A stretch of 64,000 nt of DNA. Source: Thermococcus sp. MV5. GTDB lineage: Archaea; Methanobacteriota_B; Thermococci; Thermococcales; Thermococcaceae. Below are positions 37,587 to 46,390 of the stretch, in pieces. The DNA is taken from contig NZ_SNUE01000006.1 in assembly GCF_012027425.1 (NCBI RefSeq), positions 62,001-126,000 on the forward strand, in the 5' to 3' direction. Every line of letters begins with the position of its first letter. Within the stretch, counting starts at the first letter, position 1. The notes beneath the pieces were generated by a model. It did not search any database and was not told the DNA's origin. It was given only the letters and a program-made list of their open reading frames with translations. Both the position numbers and the translations under genes were made by a program.

Positions 37587-38060
37587 CTAAATTTCACTCA
37601 AAATTTGTTCTAATACATCCACAAGTTTTTTTGCACTTTCTTTCAATTCTTCACTCATCTCTACAAAAAATCCAATCTGCTTTGGCTGTGCTCCTATAAG
37701 GAGGAATTTAGCATCTATATTTTGCTTCAAATAACCTACCAAAAGCTTTAATGGCATTCTATGAGTTGAAAATGCCTCTCCTAGTGTCCCCTCAGGGTCT
37801 GCTAAAACTATTTCGCCTGGTTTCCCTTCAAAATGCACTGCATCAATAAAAACCACGTGAGAAGGCCGTTCTCTGATGATTTTCCCTGCATAACTCTCTG
37901 GCATTTCAGCACAGTTAAGAAAAACCACTTTAGGATTGAAGACCCTTTCTTTTAACCTTTCTACAACATACACTCCAAAGGCATCGTCTCCTCTAGTATC
38001 GTTTCCAATGCCGCATATCACTACTTTTTCAACATTCGAAAAGAATTCCCTAAGTTCCAT
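37587..38060 (-). CDS. hycI: hydrogenase maturation protease
   Basis: A 157-residue nickel-dependent endopeptidase that trims the C-terminus of a [NiFe]-hydrogenase large subunit after metal insertion. Family motifs are ICGIGNDTRGDDAFGVYV (about residues 15-32, the Asp binds Ni), VVFIDAVHFEGKPGE (about 68-82) and STHRMPLKLL (about 98-107). The ATG at 38060 follows GGTGATAGAG. It is the third gene after hypA and hypB on the same strand with short gaps, so it matures the same enzyme. Confidence 0.9.
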   Translation of the reverse strand: MELREFFSNVEKVVICGIGNDTRGDDAFGVYVVERLKERVFNPKVVFLNCAEMPESYAGKIIRERPSHVVFIDAVHFEGKPGEIVLADPEGTLGEAFSTHRMPLKLLVGYLKQNIDAKFLLIGAQPKQIGFFVEMSEELKESAKKLVDVLEQILSEI

Positions 38061-38087
38061 CTCTATCACCAAAAAATATAAGGAGAA

Positions 38088-38813
38088 TTAAAGGGCTTTG
38101 ATGACCTCTTCAATCTTCTTCGCAAATTCACTCTTTAATAACTCCTCAATGTTACCAACTCTAGCATCTAAATCTTTGTAAAGTGGGACCTCTACTAAGT
38201 AAGGGATCTCGAATTCTTTGGCAAGATTTCTGATTTCCTTTCCTCCATCAAATGTCATATTTTCCACAATGCCTACTATTTCGAGGTTCTGTTCCTTTAA
38301 AAGTTCAAGTAGCTTTTTGACAACGTTAATAGCAAGTTTTGAAGGAGTTGCAACAACAAGGAATTCCCCTTTCCTGAGAAATCTCAAAACGTCAAGGAAC
38401 TGATCTCCCATTCCAGGGGGCATGTCAATGATCAAAAAGTCCAAGTCTTCCCATCTGGTTATAGCTAAGAGCTCTATTAAAGCGTCGCTTATCTCCATCC
38501 CCCTAAGTGGAGTCGGTTTATCTTCGGAGTAATATACAATACTCATGAACCTAATTCCATGAACCTCTGGTGGAATAATTCCTCTATCCTCTTCAGGGAA
38601 TTCTTTGGGTTCAAATCCAAGGATAACATGATCGCTTGCCCCATGAAAGTCTAAATCTAGAAGACCAACTTTGTAACCTTTCCGTGCTAAGAGCAATGCT
38701 AGTGTTGTGGATACCATTGATTTGCCTACTCCTCCCTTGCCACTCACTACAGGAATAATTCTCTTGACTTTCTCAAGCCTTGCTTCAACGGCCTTTATTC
38801 TAGGGTCAATCAC
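38088..38813 (-). CDS. hypB: Mrp/MinD-type ATPase acting as HypB in nickel insertion
   Basis: A 241-residue deviant Walker A ATPase (VVSGKGGVGKSM, about residues 22-33) with Walker B DLDFHGASD (about 52-60) and IIDMPPGMGDQ (about 128-138). It is not a GTPase HypB; in T. kodakarensis the Mrp-type protein encoded beside hypA fulfils the HypB role by ATP-driven Ni delivery with HypA. The start is GTG overlapping the hypA stop (GTGA), the usual arrangement of this operon. The alternative reading, an Fe-S carrier NBP35, is less likely because of hypA and hycI on either side. Confidence 0.88.
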   Translation of the reverse strand: MIDPRIKAVEARLEKVKRIIPVVSGKGGVGKSMVSTTLALLLARKGYKVGLLDLDFHGASDHVILGFEPKEFPEEDRGIIPPEVHGIRFMSIVYYSEDKPTPLRGMEISDALIELLAITRWEDLDFLIIDMPPGMGDQFLDVLRFLRKGEFLVVATPSKLAINVVKKLLELLKEQNLEIVGIVENMTFDGGKEIRNLAKEFEIPYLVEVPLYKDLDARVGNIEELLKSEFAKKIEEVIKAL

Positions 38814-39226
38814 TCCTCATCACCCTCAACTTTTATTGCTGCTAGATAAACTCCCCTTCCCTTTGTAACCTCAAAGTCTCTGCTCCCACATTTCGGACAG
38901 GCTAAGAACGCGTGAACAACTTCTGGTATGAAATGAATATCCTCCTTTATTCTCTCGTCAAATCCGCCCTTTACATCTTTGAGTTTCCATTCGGTTTCAC
39001 AGTTTCTACACTTAAACTCGGCCTCTTCAGTAACAAATTCTAGTTCTGCTCCTTCTGCAATAGTTCCCCTCTTTATCTCGTTGATAGCAAATTCCAAAAT
39101 CTCTTGATTAACATCTTGGAGTTCTCCAAGGACTATCCTTAAACCGAGAATCTTTTCTTTTCCATGCTGCTTCGCAAACTCAATAGCGGTTCTAACTATT
39201 CCATCGGCAAGTGCCCATTCGTGCAT
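38810..39226 (-). CDS. hypA: hydrogenase nickel incorporation protein HypA
   Basis: A 138-residue Ni/Zn protein. The N-terminal MHEWALADGIV supplies the Ni site (His2), and the zinc site is formed by CRNCETEW (about residues 73-80) and CPKCGSRDF (about 110-118). The longer loop between the Cys pairs is typical of Thermococcales HypA, which binds the ATPase-type HypB. GGAGGGGATAAA precedes the ATG. A SurR-type site lies in front of the TATA box, so the operon may be off when sulfur is present. Confidence 0.92.
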   Translation of the reverse strand: MHEWALADGIVRTAIEFAKQHGKEKILGLRIVLGELQDVNQEILEFAINEIKRGTIAEGAELEFVTEEAEFKCRNCETEWKLKDVKGGFDERIKEDIHFIPEVVHAFLACPKCGSRDFEVTKGRGVYLAAIKVEGDEE

Positions 39227-39256
39227 TTTATCCCCTCCAAAAAGGTCTAAATAAAA

Positions 39257-39283
39257 GAGTTTATAAATTGTAGTGTTTCTAAC
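39257..39283 (-). promoter_or_regulatory. hypA promoter with SurR-type site
   Basis: The minus-strand TATA is in CAATTTATAAACTC (39257-39270). Directly upstream is GTTAGAAAC (39275-39283, minus strand), a perfect GTTn3AAC. The position just behind the TATA box suits activation. Given surR in the same window this is a plausible SurR target; binding is inferred. Confidence 0.55.
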
Positions 39284-39304
39284 AAAAGGTTTAAAAAAGA
39301 AAAG

Positions 39305-40681
39305 CTAATGCCACGTAACCGTCTTGTGTCTCACTTTACCTGCCAAGGCGTCTTTTAAAGCTCGTTCCACTATTTCTAAACCTTTTTCTGCTATCTCTCT
39401 GGTTATTACAAGTGGAGGAGTTATTCTTATGACGTTTCCAAACATTCCATAGCTCGGCAAAATTAGGCCCAGCTCGAATGCCCGCCAACATATCTTCCCT
39501 GTGAGTTCTGGGTCTGGCAGCTTTGTCTCAGGTTTTACAACTTCAGCCCCTATCATGAGGCCCTTTCCCCTAACGTCCCCGATTACTTCATACTGTTCTT
39601 TTAACTCAAGCAAACGCTCTTTTATAAACTTCCCGACTTCTAGGGCATTTTTAAGAAGGTTTTCCTCCTCTATTACTCTTAACGTTGCATATGCCGCTGC
39701 TGAAATTACGGGATTAGCTGCAGGAGTTAATAAAGCGGAGCCACTTGTCATTTCCATAAGTTCACTTTTTCCAATGACACCACTTAGTCCCATTCCACTT
39801 GCAACACCTTTCCCAAATGAAATAAAATCAGGTTTTACATCAAACCATTCACTTGCAAACCACTTTCCTGTTCTTCCAATACCAGTTTGAACTTCGTCCA
39901 TTGCCAGAAAGATTCCATACTCATCAAGCACTTTCTTGAGTTCTTTGAAAAAGTTTTCTGGAGGAACAACTATCCCTGCATCCCCTTGAATAGGTTCTGC
40001 CAAAAGTACACTAACCTCATCAGGAGGAACTACGTGAGCAAAAACATATTTCTCCAGATAGTCTATGAACGCATTGATTAGCTCATGGGGCTCCTCATAG
40101 CCGTCAATGTTCCAGATATTCCTGTAAGGATTGGGATAAGGAATCCACACCACGTTTGGAACTAGGGGAGAGAAACCTCTCTTCTGGGAACTCTGAAAAG
40201 CAGCTACAGAAGTCGCTCCATAAGTTTGGCCATGATAAGCCCCAATAAATGCTAAAATCCAAGGCCGTCTCGTAGCAAAACGAACAACTTTCATAAGCAG
40301 GTCTATTGAATCACTACCACTAAGGCCAAAGAGTATTTTGGGGTTATCTAATGGGGCTTTTTCGGCTAAAATTTCAGCTACTTCTATAGCTCTTTTGCTG
40401 TAAGTGTAACCTATCATTGAATGCTGAATTTTAGCCACCTGTTCTTGGACTTCCTTGACAAGTCTTGGATGAGCATAACCCGTGGAAGCAGCGGCAGCTC
40501 CAGCAAGGAAATCAATAAAGATATTCCCATCAACATCTTCAATGAGTGCTCCATATCCCCTTTCGGGCACAACTGGGAAGAGTTTAACCCCTAAACCTTG
40601 AGAAATTACTTTCTTCTCTCTTTCTACAAGTTCCTTAGCTTTGGGTCCAGGAGGAGTAACAACTAATTTTGGATATTCCAT
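39305..40681 (-). CDS. class III PLP aminotransferase (or amino acid racemase of that fold)
   Basis: A 458-residue fold-type I PLP enzyme with GLSGSDSIDLLMKVVR (about residues 124-139), GAYHGQTYG (about 153), LAMDEVQTGIGRTGKW (about 258-273), and the PLP Lys in ISFGKGVASGMGLSG (about 285-299). It matches Thermococcales proteins once called 4-aminobutyrate aminotransferases, some of which are ornithine aminotransferases or broad amino acid racemases. Sequence does not decide between these. It lies 48 bases downstream of an alanine:sodium symporter gene, which suggests work on an imported small amino acid. Confidence 0.8.
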   Translation of the reverse strand: MEYPKLVVTPPGPKAKELVEREKKVISQGLGVKLFPVVPERGYGALIEDVDGNIFIDFLAGAAAASTGYAHPRLVKEVQEQVAKIQHSMIGYTYSKRAIEVAEILAEKAPLDNPKILFGLSGSDSIDLLMKVVRFATRRPWILAFIGAYHGQTYGATSVAAFQSSQKRGFSPLVPNVVWIPYPNPYRNIWNIDGYEEPHELINAFIDYLEKYVFAHVVPPDEVSVLLAEPIQGDAGIVVPPENFFKELKKVLDEYGIFLAMDEVQTGIGRTGKWFASEWFDVKPDFISFGKGVASGMGLSGVIGKSELMEMTSGSALLTPAANPVISAAAYATLRVIEEENLLKNALEVGKFIKERLLELKEQYEVIGDVRGKGLMIGAEVVKPETKLPDPELTGKICWRAFELGLILPSYGMFGNVIRITPPLVITREIAEKGLEIVERALKDALAGKVRHKTVTWH

Positions 40682-40728
40682 CTTAACTCACCTCACAAAA
40701 CCAAAAAAGAGCAAAAATAGAAAAGAAA

Positions 40729-42276
40729 TCATGGATTGGCCGAAACAAATTCGTTTGTGTACCTCTTGATTACAGTGGCTAATAGGAGTAGTCCAACGAG
40801 GTTCGGTATTGCCATGAGACCGTTCATCATATCTGAGAAGGTCCATACGTTTTCAAGGGCTGTTGTAGCTCCGATGAAGATGAACACTACGAAGAGCAGG
40901 TTGTAGATTAAGTGGAGTTTGGGATATAGCTTTGCAAACTTCTCTGGATCTCCTTCAATCCACTTTGCAAGGTACATGATGTTCTGTCTTCCGTAGAAGG
41001 ACCATGCAAGCACTGTAGAGTAAGCGAAGAATATGACGCCTATAACCACCATCACTTCACCAATATGGCCAAAAGCCCTAGCAAAGGCCTCTTGGGTCAA
41101 TGGAGTACTAGTCTTTCCAGTCTCCCATGCTCCAGTAGCGACTATTGAAATACCTGTAAGTGAACAGATTATGAGTGTATCGATCAATGGACCAAGCATT
41201 GCAACGTGAGCTTGTCTTGATGGGTGATCTGTCCTTGCAGAAGCGTGTGCAAGTGTAGCAGTTCCAAGACCCGCCTCGTTAGAGAAGAGACCTCTTGCTA
41301 CACCCCACCTGATTACCGTGCCTATGGCACCACCTGCAACTGCTTCACCAGTGAACGCATCCTTAAACACTAAAGCAATTGCACCTGGTAATTGACCTGC
41401 ATACTTAATCCAAACTCCAATTGCAAAGACGAAGTAGATTATTGCCATGAATGGAACCAATGCTTCCGTAACTTCGCCTATTCTTTTAATTCCACCCACG
41501 ATAACTATGAATGTTATGAAAGCAAAGAACGCTCCAGTTATCCACGTTGGGACATTAAAAGCCTGCTTCATTCCCAATGCCAAAGAGTTCGCCTGTGTCA
41601 TGTTTCCAATTCCAAATGCTGAAATAGCTGCAAACAATGCAAATAGTATTGCAAGAGTCTTTCCAATGCTTGGAAGAGAGCGTCCTGAGAGAAGGTATAA
41701 CGCTAGTATCAGGAACAAAATTGCAATTATTGCTGCTAGTATCATGAGTCCACCACTAAGTTTTGTGGCCTCATACCCTATGAACAGTGCAAACAAGACT
41801 ATAAACAGCCCAGCTATTGTTCTCCACGTTGGAGGGATTTCTTCTTCAGAAAGCCCCCTTTCTAGGAAGTTAAAGGTACCTCCAATCATTGTTCCATCTG
41901 GAAGTTTACTTCTAAAGGCTACTCCCAAAAGACCTTCTGAATATCTAGTGGCCATTCCTACTAAAGCTGTTATCCACATCCAAAATAGTGCTCCAGGTCC
42001 TCCCGCGGCTATGGCAGTTGCCACACCTGCAATGTTTCCTATACCAACCGTTCCAGCAATAGTTGCTGTTAAAGCTTGGAAAGGAGTGATATCTCCTTCT
42101 CCCTGCTTCTTTCTTCCCTCAAAGAGAGTAAACTTTATCGACCATGCCAGTCTACGGAACTGAATGCCCCCTAGATACAAGGTTAATAGCAGGCCAGTGC
42201 CTACCAGCAAAACCATTATTGGGGGGCCCCATACCATACCATCAAGCCAGTTTATAAAGTCCATAATGGCACTCAT
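40729..42276 (-). CDS. alanine/glycine:sodium symporter (AGCS family)
   Basis: A 515-residue polytopic carrier with about 11 helices. Family marks include GGIQFRRLAWSIKF (about residues 31-44), TATIAGTVGIGNIAGVATAI (about 68-87) and RWGVARGLFSNEAGLGTA (about 320-337). It imports alanine or glycine with Na+. GGAGGTG lies before the ATG. Its promoter is flanked by an unusual inverted repeat pair. It is probably co-transcribed with the aminotransferase gene downstream. Confidence 0.92.
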   Translation of the reverse strand: MSAIMDFINWLDGMVWGPPIMVLLVGTGLLLTLYLGGIQFRRLAWSIKFTLFEGRKKQGEGDITPFQALTATIAGTVGIGNIAGVATAIAAGGPGALFWMWITALVGMATRYSEGLLGVAFRSKLPDGTMIGGTFNFLERGLSEEEIPPTWRTIAGLFIVLFALFIGYEATKLSGGLMILAAIIAILFLILALYLLSGRSLPSIGKTLAILFALFAAISAFGIGNMTQANSLALGMKQAFNVPTWITGAFFAFITFIVIVGGIKRIGEVTEALVPFMAIIYFVFAIGVWIKYAGQLPGAIALVFKDAFTGEAVAGGAIGTVIRWGVARGLFSNEAGLGTATLAHASARTDHPSRQAHVAMLGPLIDTLIICSLTGISIVATGAWETGKTSTPLTQEAFARAFGHIGEVMVVIGVIFFAYSTVLAWSFYGRQNIMYLAKWIEGDPEKFAKLYPKLHLIYNLLFVVFIFIGATTALENVWTFSDMMNGLMAIPNLVGLLLLATVIKRYTNEFVSANP

Positions 42277-42290
42277 TCAGGCACCTCCTG

Positions 42291-42382
42291 TAGTCCGCAC
42301 TATAAAGTGCACCATAGCATTAGAATTAACGTCGAAGAATTATTTAAAACTTTCCAGTACATCTATGGTGTATAATGGACTA
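42291..42382 (-). promoter_or_regulatory. inverted repeats flanking the symporter promoter
   Basis: TAGTCC-N14-ACCATAG (42291-42317) and its inverted copy CTATGGT-N7-GGACTA (42363-42382) lie on either side of the minus-strand TATA box TTTTAAATAA (about 42340-42349). The longer arm also holds a small palindrome GCAC-TATAAA-GTGC (42297-42310). Thirteen bases are shared between the arms, differing only in inner spacing, which looks like two sites for a dimeric regulator. The factor is unknown. Confidence 0.45.
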
Positions 42383-42698
42383 AAGTCAAAAAATTTCTAA
42401 CAAAAAAAGGCACGCTCTCTTATTTAGATACTTTCCAAGGGATAATATTTTTACCTTATGAATTAGTTTTTTCCTTTCTCCAAGCCTCGTCCTTTAGAGA
42501 GGGAGAAAGCCAGTTCTAGGGTAAAACAACAACAGAAGAATTGCTCCAATAAGGAAGTGGCTAAAGCAAAAGCTCCGCAGATACGGAAGCATATATTCAC
42601 CAAAATAACTGCTAGAGAAGAGCTTTGGGAAGGGAATAAGCCCAGAGTACTTCATCAAATATATAAAAGAAAGATATTTGAGGTAAACCGATTCTTTT
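42383..42698. other. gene-free stretch with an insertion-sequence-like relic
   Basis: Around 42480-42518 is CCAAGCCTCGTCCTTTAG followed by AGAGGGAGAAAGCCAG. This resembles a worn form of the right-end hairpin common to IS200/IS605 elements (AAGCC-stem-TTTAG-stem-GGAGG pattern). No TnpB or TnpA remnant could be recognised next to it. From about 42525 to 42690 one plus-strand frame is open and protein-like (EVAKAKAPQIRKHIFTKI and onward) but runs antisense into the ASCH gene. I treat the region as decayed sequence. Confidence 0.3.
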
Positions 42699-43028
42699 TC
42701 ATTCTTTTATTGGTTCTATTTCAATTGCAACAACACCGTATTTTTTCTCCTCTTCTTCAGTGTAAAACCGCCTATAAATTTGGACTCCCTCTTCAATAGT
42801 TTTAACCCCTGGTAAAACATTTTCAAGTCCTTCTTCACTAAGCATTTCTCTAAAAGAAGAGTATACTCGAAGAGCTTTTACTTTAACCTTTAACTTCTCC
42901 CCAAATATTATCGTGTCCCCAGGCTTTACTTGCCTCCGTTTTTCATCATAAAGCCTGCCTTCAATTTTCTTTTTTCCCTCTTTGATTAGCCTTAAGTACT
43001 CTTCCTGCAGACCCATTTCCCATTCCAT
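42699..43028 (-). CDS. ASCH domain protein
   Basis: A 109-residue ASCH-fold protein with the core GLQEEYLRLIKEGKKKIEGRL (about residues 6-26), VKPGDTIIFGE (about 34-44), and an alternating strand with VRVYSSF-like ALRVYSSFREML (about 52-63). ASCH proteins are related to PUA domains and bind RNA or modified nucleotides. Specific function unknown. AGGTGAGACT precedes the ATG. Confidence 0.82.
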   Translation of the reverse strand: MEWEMGLQEEYLRLIKEGKKKIEGRLYDEKRRQVKPGDTIIFGEKLKVKVKALRVYSSFREMLSEEGLENVLPGVKTIEEGVQIYRRFYTEEEEKKYGVVAIEIEPIKE

Positions 43029-43036
43029 AGTCTCAC

Positions 43037-44152
43037 CTATACAAGATACCTCAAAAGCATTGGGAAAACCCTCAAACCTCTAGCAAGCAGTTTGGGGTTC
43101 TTTACAAGTGCAGTTATGGTTTTCTTATGATCGTCAAAGTCTGCATAACTTTCAATGACCTCCTTGGCCTCCTTACTGGAGAATATCTCAAAGAATTTTT
43201 CTATTTGGTCTTGATTGAGAGCCTTGAATAATCGTCTAATTCTCAAACCAAACGTTATCTGTTTCTTTATATCTTTACATAGATCTTCATACACATTTAA
43301 GTTTCCTCTTCTAATCGAGTATCTAATGGCATGGGCACAGAGCATCCCATAAACAATTCCTCCTGCGGTTAGGGGTTTTATCTGTAATGCTGCATCACCA
43401 ACTAGAGCAACGTTCCCTCTTACCCAGGGTTTTCTAACTCCTAACCCCACATTGCCTGTTTTGATCTCCACAATATTAGTCTCCTTAAGAAGCCTAAGTC
43501 TCACAAATCTAAGAAGAGCATCGTATGTGCCAAAAGTTCCGAGCCTTGCAGTGGATTCATCTATAGGAGCAAGCCACATAAAAAATTCATTATTAATATC
43601 TTTGTTGACCCAAATTTCTACAAAGTCTGTCCTCTTAAAGTCGCCAACAACTTCCACTTCATATCCACTCAAAAACTCGGCATCAGTCTTTGCTCCTATC
43701 TCTTGAGCCACTTTGCTTCCGACACCATCAGCGCCTACATAAAAATCTGCCTCAATTTCAAATCTCTCATTAAACCTCTGGACAATAGCTTTCCCATTCT
43801 TAAATTCTAAAAACCTAGTTCCCATATAATATTCGGCACCTTTCTTAATAGCACTCTCTGCAAGTTTCCTTTCCAAGATCTTTCGATCCACTACATAAGC
43901 TTGAGAGGCCGGGCGTTCTATCTCAAAACTCTGAATTCTTGAATAAAATACTGCTCCTCTCAACTTATTTAGAATGGCTTCTTTTGGAAGGTTAAGTTTT
44001 TCATAGTTTTCTGCTCCCAGAATCCCAGTACAGGCTTTGCCTCCAAAAGAGTTTTTCGCTTCTACAACAGCAACTTTAAACTCGCCTGCAAGAAGGTTTG
44101 CCAAATAGTTTCCTACTGGACCCCCACCAATTATCGCAACATCATATTTCAT
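43037..44152 (-). CDS. FAD-dependent oxidoreductase of the geranylgeranyl reductase family
   Basis: A 371-residue flavoprotein paralogous to the GGR at 30.2-31.4 kb but clearly diverged. FAD motif VAIIGGGPVGNYLANLLAG is at about residues 5-23 and the second motif NVALVGDAALQIKPLTAGGIVYGM at about 260-283. The substrate is unknown; it may reduce another isoprenoid. GGTGAGGTTG precedes the ATG at 44152. The ASCH gene starts 9 bases after its stop, so the two form an operon. Confidence 0.78.
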   Translation of the reverse strand: MKYDVAIIGGGPVGNYLANLLAGEFKVAVVEAKNSFGGKACTGILGAENYEKLNLPKEAILNKLRGAVFYSRIQSFEIERPASQAYVVDRKILERKLAESAIKKGAEYYMGTRFLEFKNGKAIVQRFNERFEIEADFYVGADGVGSKVAQEIGAKTDAEFLSGYEVEVVGDFKRTDFVEIWVNKDINNEFFMWLAPIDESTARLGTFGTYDALLRFVRLRLLKETNIVEIKTGNVGLGVRKPWVRGNVALVGDAALQIKPLTAGGIVYGMLCAHAIRYSIRRGNLNVYEDLCKDIKKQITFGLRIRRLFKALNQDQIEKFFEIFSSKEAKEVIESYADFDDHKKTITALVKNPKLLARGLRVFPMLLRYLV

Positions 44153-44216
44153 CAACCTCACCAAAATGGTGTAAGCTTTAAATCCTAATTAAACTTTTAG
44201 TTTTTGGTGGTAAACA

Positions 44217-44822
44217 ATGAGAGTTTTGATCACGGGTTTTGAACCCTTTGGAGGAGAAAAGGTAAATCCCTCTTGGGAATCCGTTAAAGACCTTCCTGAA
44301 AAGATAAATGGAGTAGAAATTCTAAAAAAAGAACTCCCCGTTAGCTTCAAGGGCATCAAAGAGAAACTTCCACAAATTATAAACAAGACAATGCCAGATA
44401 TTGTAATTTTGACGGGACAAGCAGGAGGAAGAACAAACATTACCATTGAAAGAGTAGCAATCAACATTATGGAATCGAAAAAAGAGGACAATGAGGGTTA
44501 TAAACCCGAGGACGAGCCAATTTTTAAAGAAGCACCTGCAGCATACTTTTCAACACTACCAATCAAAAGAATCGTGAAGGCTTTAAGAAATAACAAAATC
44601 CCTGCTGCGATTTCAAATAGTGCTGGAACTTATGTGTGTAATACAGCGATGTACGTTGCTCTTCACCACATATCAATAAACAACTTGAACACAAAAGCGG
44701 GGTTCATACATGTACCTTACATCCCAGAGCAAGTTTTAGAAAAACCTCAGCCCTCAATGAGCTTAGAAATGATAAGAAAGGCATTAGAAATAACAATAAA
44801 AGAAAGTATAAAAGGTCAATAG
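44217..44822 (+). CDS. pcp: pyrrolidone-carboxylate peptidase
   Basis: A 201-residue C15 cysteine peptidase that removes N-terminal pyroglutamate. The catalytic triad is visible: Glu in [12 protein letters not shown] (about residue 80), Cys in [14 protein letters not shown] (about 142) and His in [11 protein letters not shown] (about 166). Length and motifs match the thermostable Thermococcus/Pyrococcus enzymes. TTGGTGGTAAACA precedes the ATG. Its last 7 bases overlap the convergent proS. Confidence 0.95.
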   Translation: MRVLITGFEPFGGEKVNPSWESVKDLPEKINGVEILKKELPVSFKGIKEKLPQIINKTMPDIVILTGQAGGRTNITIERVAINIMESKKEDNEGYKPEDEPIFKEAPAAYFSTLPIKRIVKALRNNKIPAAISNSAGTYVCNTAMYVALHHISINNLNTKAGFIHVPYIPEQVLEKPQPSMSLEMIRKALEITIKESIKGQ

Positions 44823-46282
44823 GTTCTTGCAAATCTTGCTATGTATTTTGCATCCCTTCCACAGTTGGCACACTTCTTTCCTTCAATTTTGGCTGTTTCT
44901 TCGGGATATGGAATTCCAAGCATGCTAGCATCAAGGATTTCTTCCATTTCCACACCACAGCCCTCCTCGCCACACCATGGAAGTTCTACTACTCCTCTTC
45001 TGTCTTCAAAGACCTTTTTAGCCTCTTCTACTGTATCTACCCTCTTTATGTGAGTCTCCAAGAATTCCCTCGCTCGTGCATATAGATTTTCCATGATTGC
45101 ATCAAGAGTTTTTCTGACCTCCTCCACAATTTTATCTCTATCAACACTGAACTTTTCAAAGGTATCCCTTCTAGCGAATACTGCCTTGTTTCCTTCAACA
45201 TCTCTTGGACCAACCTCAATTCTCAAGGGCACACCTTTAATCTCCCAATCGTAGAACTTTCTTCCTGGCCTTATATCCTCTCTATCATCAACGTAAACTC
45301 TTATACCCGCTGTTCTAAGTTCTTCAGCTATCTCTTTAGCATATGCATTTACGTCGTAGGGAGACTCCTTCATTGGGATTGGAACTATCACCACTTGTAT
45401 TGGAGCTATGGTTGGAGGCAATACAAGACCACTATCATCCCCATGAACCCCCATGACAGCGGCTAAGAGTCTCTCACTCATTCCAAATGTGGTTTGGTGA
45501 ACATATTCATGAGTCCCCTCTTCTGTTTCATATGTTATTTCATATGCTTTGGCAAAGTTCTGCTTGTAGTTATGCATAGTTCCAATTTGCAATGTCCTTC
45601 CATCTGGCATTATAACTTCTGCTCCAAGTGAATAGAATGCTCCTGGGAATTTGTCCCAATCAGGCCGTTTAGAGACTATATATGGGAGAGCAAGATTCTT
45701 GGCAAGATTATCAAATATCTCCAAGTCTTCTCTTATTTGCCTTTCAGCATCCTCAAAACTATCATGGGCCGTGTGAGATTCAAAGAACCTGCTTATTTCT
45801 CTAACTCTAATCAAAGGTCTCGTGTGCTTTGTCTCATAACGATAAACATTAACTATTTGATAGATTTTAAATGGCAGATCTGCATGAGATCTAATCCATA
45901 AGTTAAACAGGGGATACATGGCAGTCTCGCTTGTTGGTCTCAGAATTAGTTTTACTTCGAGGGGTTTTTCACCAGCATGAGTGACCCACAAAACTTCACC
46001 ATGGAAACCCGCTATATGCTCAGCCTCTTTTTCAAATTCAGTCTCAGGGATTAGTGCTGGGAAGAGAACTTCATTATGCCCTGTCCTCACCATTTCTTCA
46101 TGTATTAAATTCTCGATATTTCTCATAATTCTAAGGCCGTATGGCAACCATACGTTCATACCTTTTACTGGATATCTCTTATCCTGTATCTCAGCAAGTT
46201 CTATCATCTCATTGTACCAGTCGCTAAACTCATTCATCACTCTCTCTCGTTTTACATTTGCTGTTTTGCTAACATTTTCCAT
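44816..46282 (-). CDS. proS: prolyl-tRNA synthetase (archaeal/eukaryotic type)
   Basis: A class II synthetase of 488 residues. Motif 1 is around [17 protein letters not shown], motif 2 in [20 protein letters not shown] (about 147-166), and motif 3 in [13 protein letters not shown] (about 275-287). An anticodon domain follows. A C-terminal zinc domain ([10 protein letters not shown] and CANCG) ends in the Tyr typical of this type. GGTGGTGATTTT precedes the ATG. No bacterial editing insert is present. Confidence 0.94.
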   Translation of the reverse strand: MENVSKTANVKRERVMNEFSDWYNEMIELAEIQDKRYPVKGMNVWLPYGLRIMRNIENLIHEEMVRTGHNEVLFPALIPETEFEKEAEHIAGFHGEVLWVTHAGEKPLEVKLILRPTSETAMYPLFNLWIRSHADLPFKIYQIVNVYRYETKHTRPLIRVREISRFFESHTAHDSFEDAERQIREDLEIFDNLAKNLALPYIVSKRPDWDKFPGAFYSLGAEVIMPDGRTLQIGTMHNYKQNFAKAYEITYETEEGTHEYVHQTTFGMSERLLAAVMGVHGDDSGLVLPPTIAPIQVVIVPIPMKESPYDVNAYAKEIAEELRTAGIRVYVDDREDIRPGRKFYDWEIKGVPLRIEVGPRDVEGNKAVFARRDTFEKFSVDRDKIVEEVRKTLDAIMENLYARAREFLETHIKRVDTVEEAKKVFEDRRGVVELPWCGEEGCGVEMEEILDASMLGIPYPEETAKIEGKKCANCGRDAKYIARFARTY

Positions 46283-46390
46283 AAAATCACCACCTATCCA
46301 TTAAAATCATCCAATATTTTTTAATCTTTCGCAAATAAAAGAAGAAAGGTTTATTAACATGCTTCGATGAGGGTTTTAATGGTGGAACTT

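Noticed and set aside
38088-38813. Reading the hypB gene as an Mrp/NBP35 Fe-S carrier
   Set aside because: It lacks the C-terminal CxxC of Fe-S carriers and overlaps hypA with hycI following, matching the T. kodakarensis ATPase-type HypB arrangement.
42557-42799. 80-codon plus-strand frame overlapping the ASCH gene antisense
   Set aside because: No ribosome site; its second half is the complement of a well-supported gene. The first half is noted only as possible decayed coding sequence.
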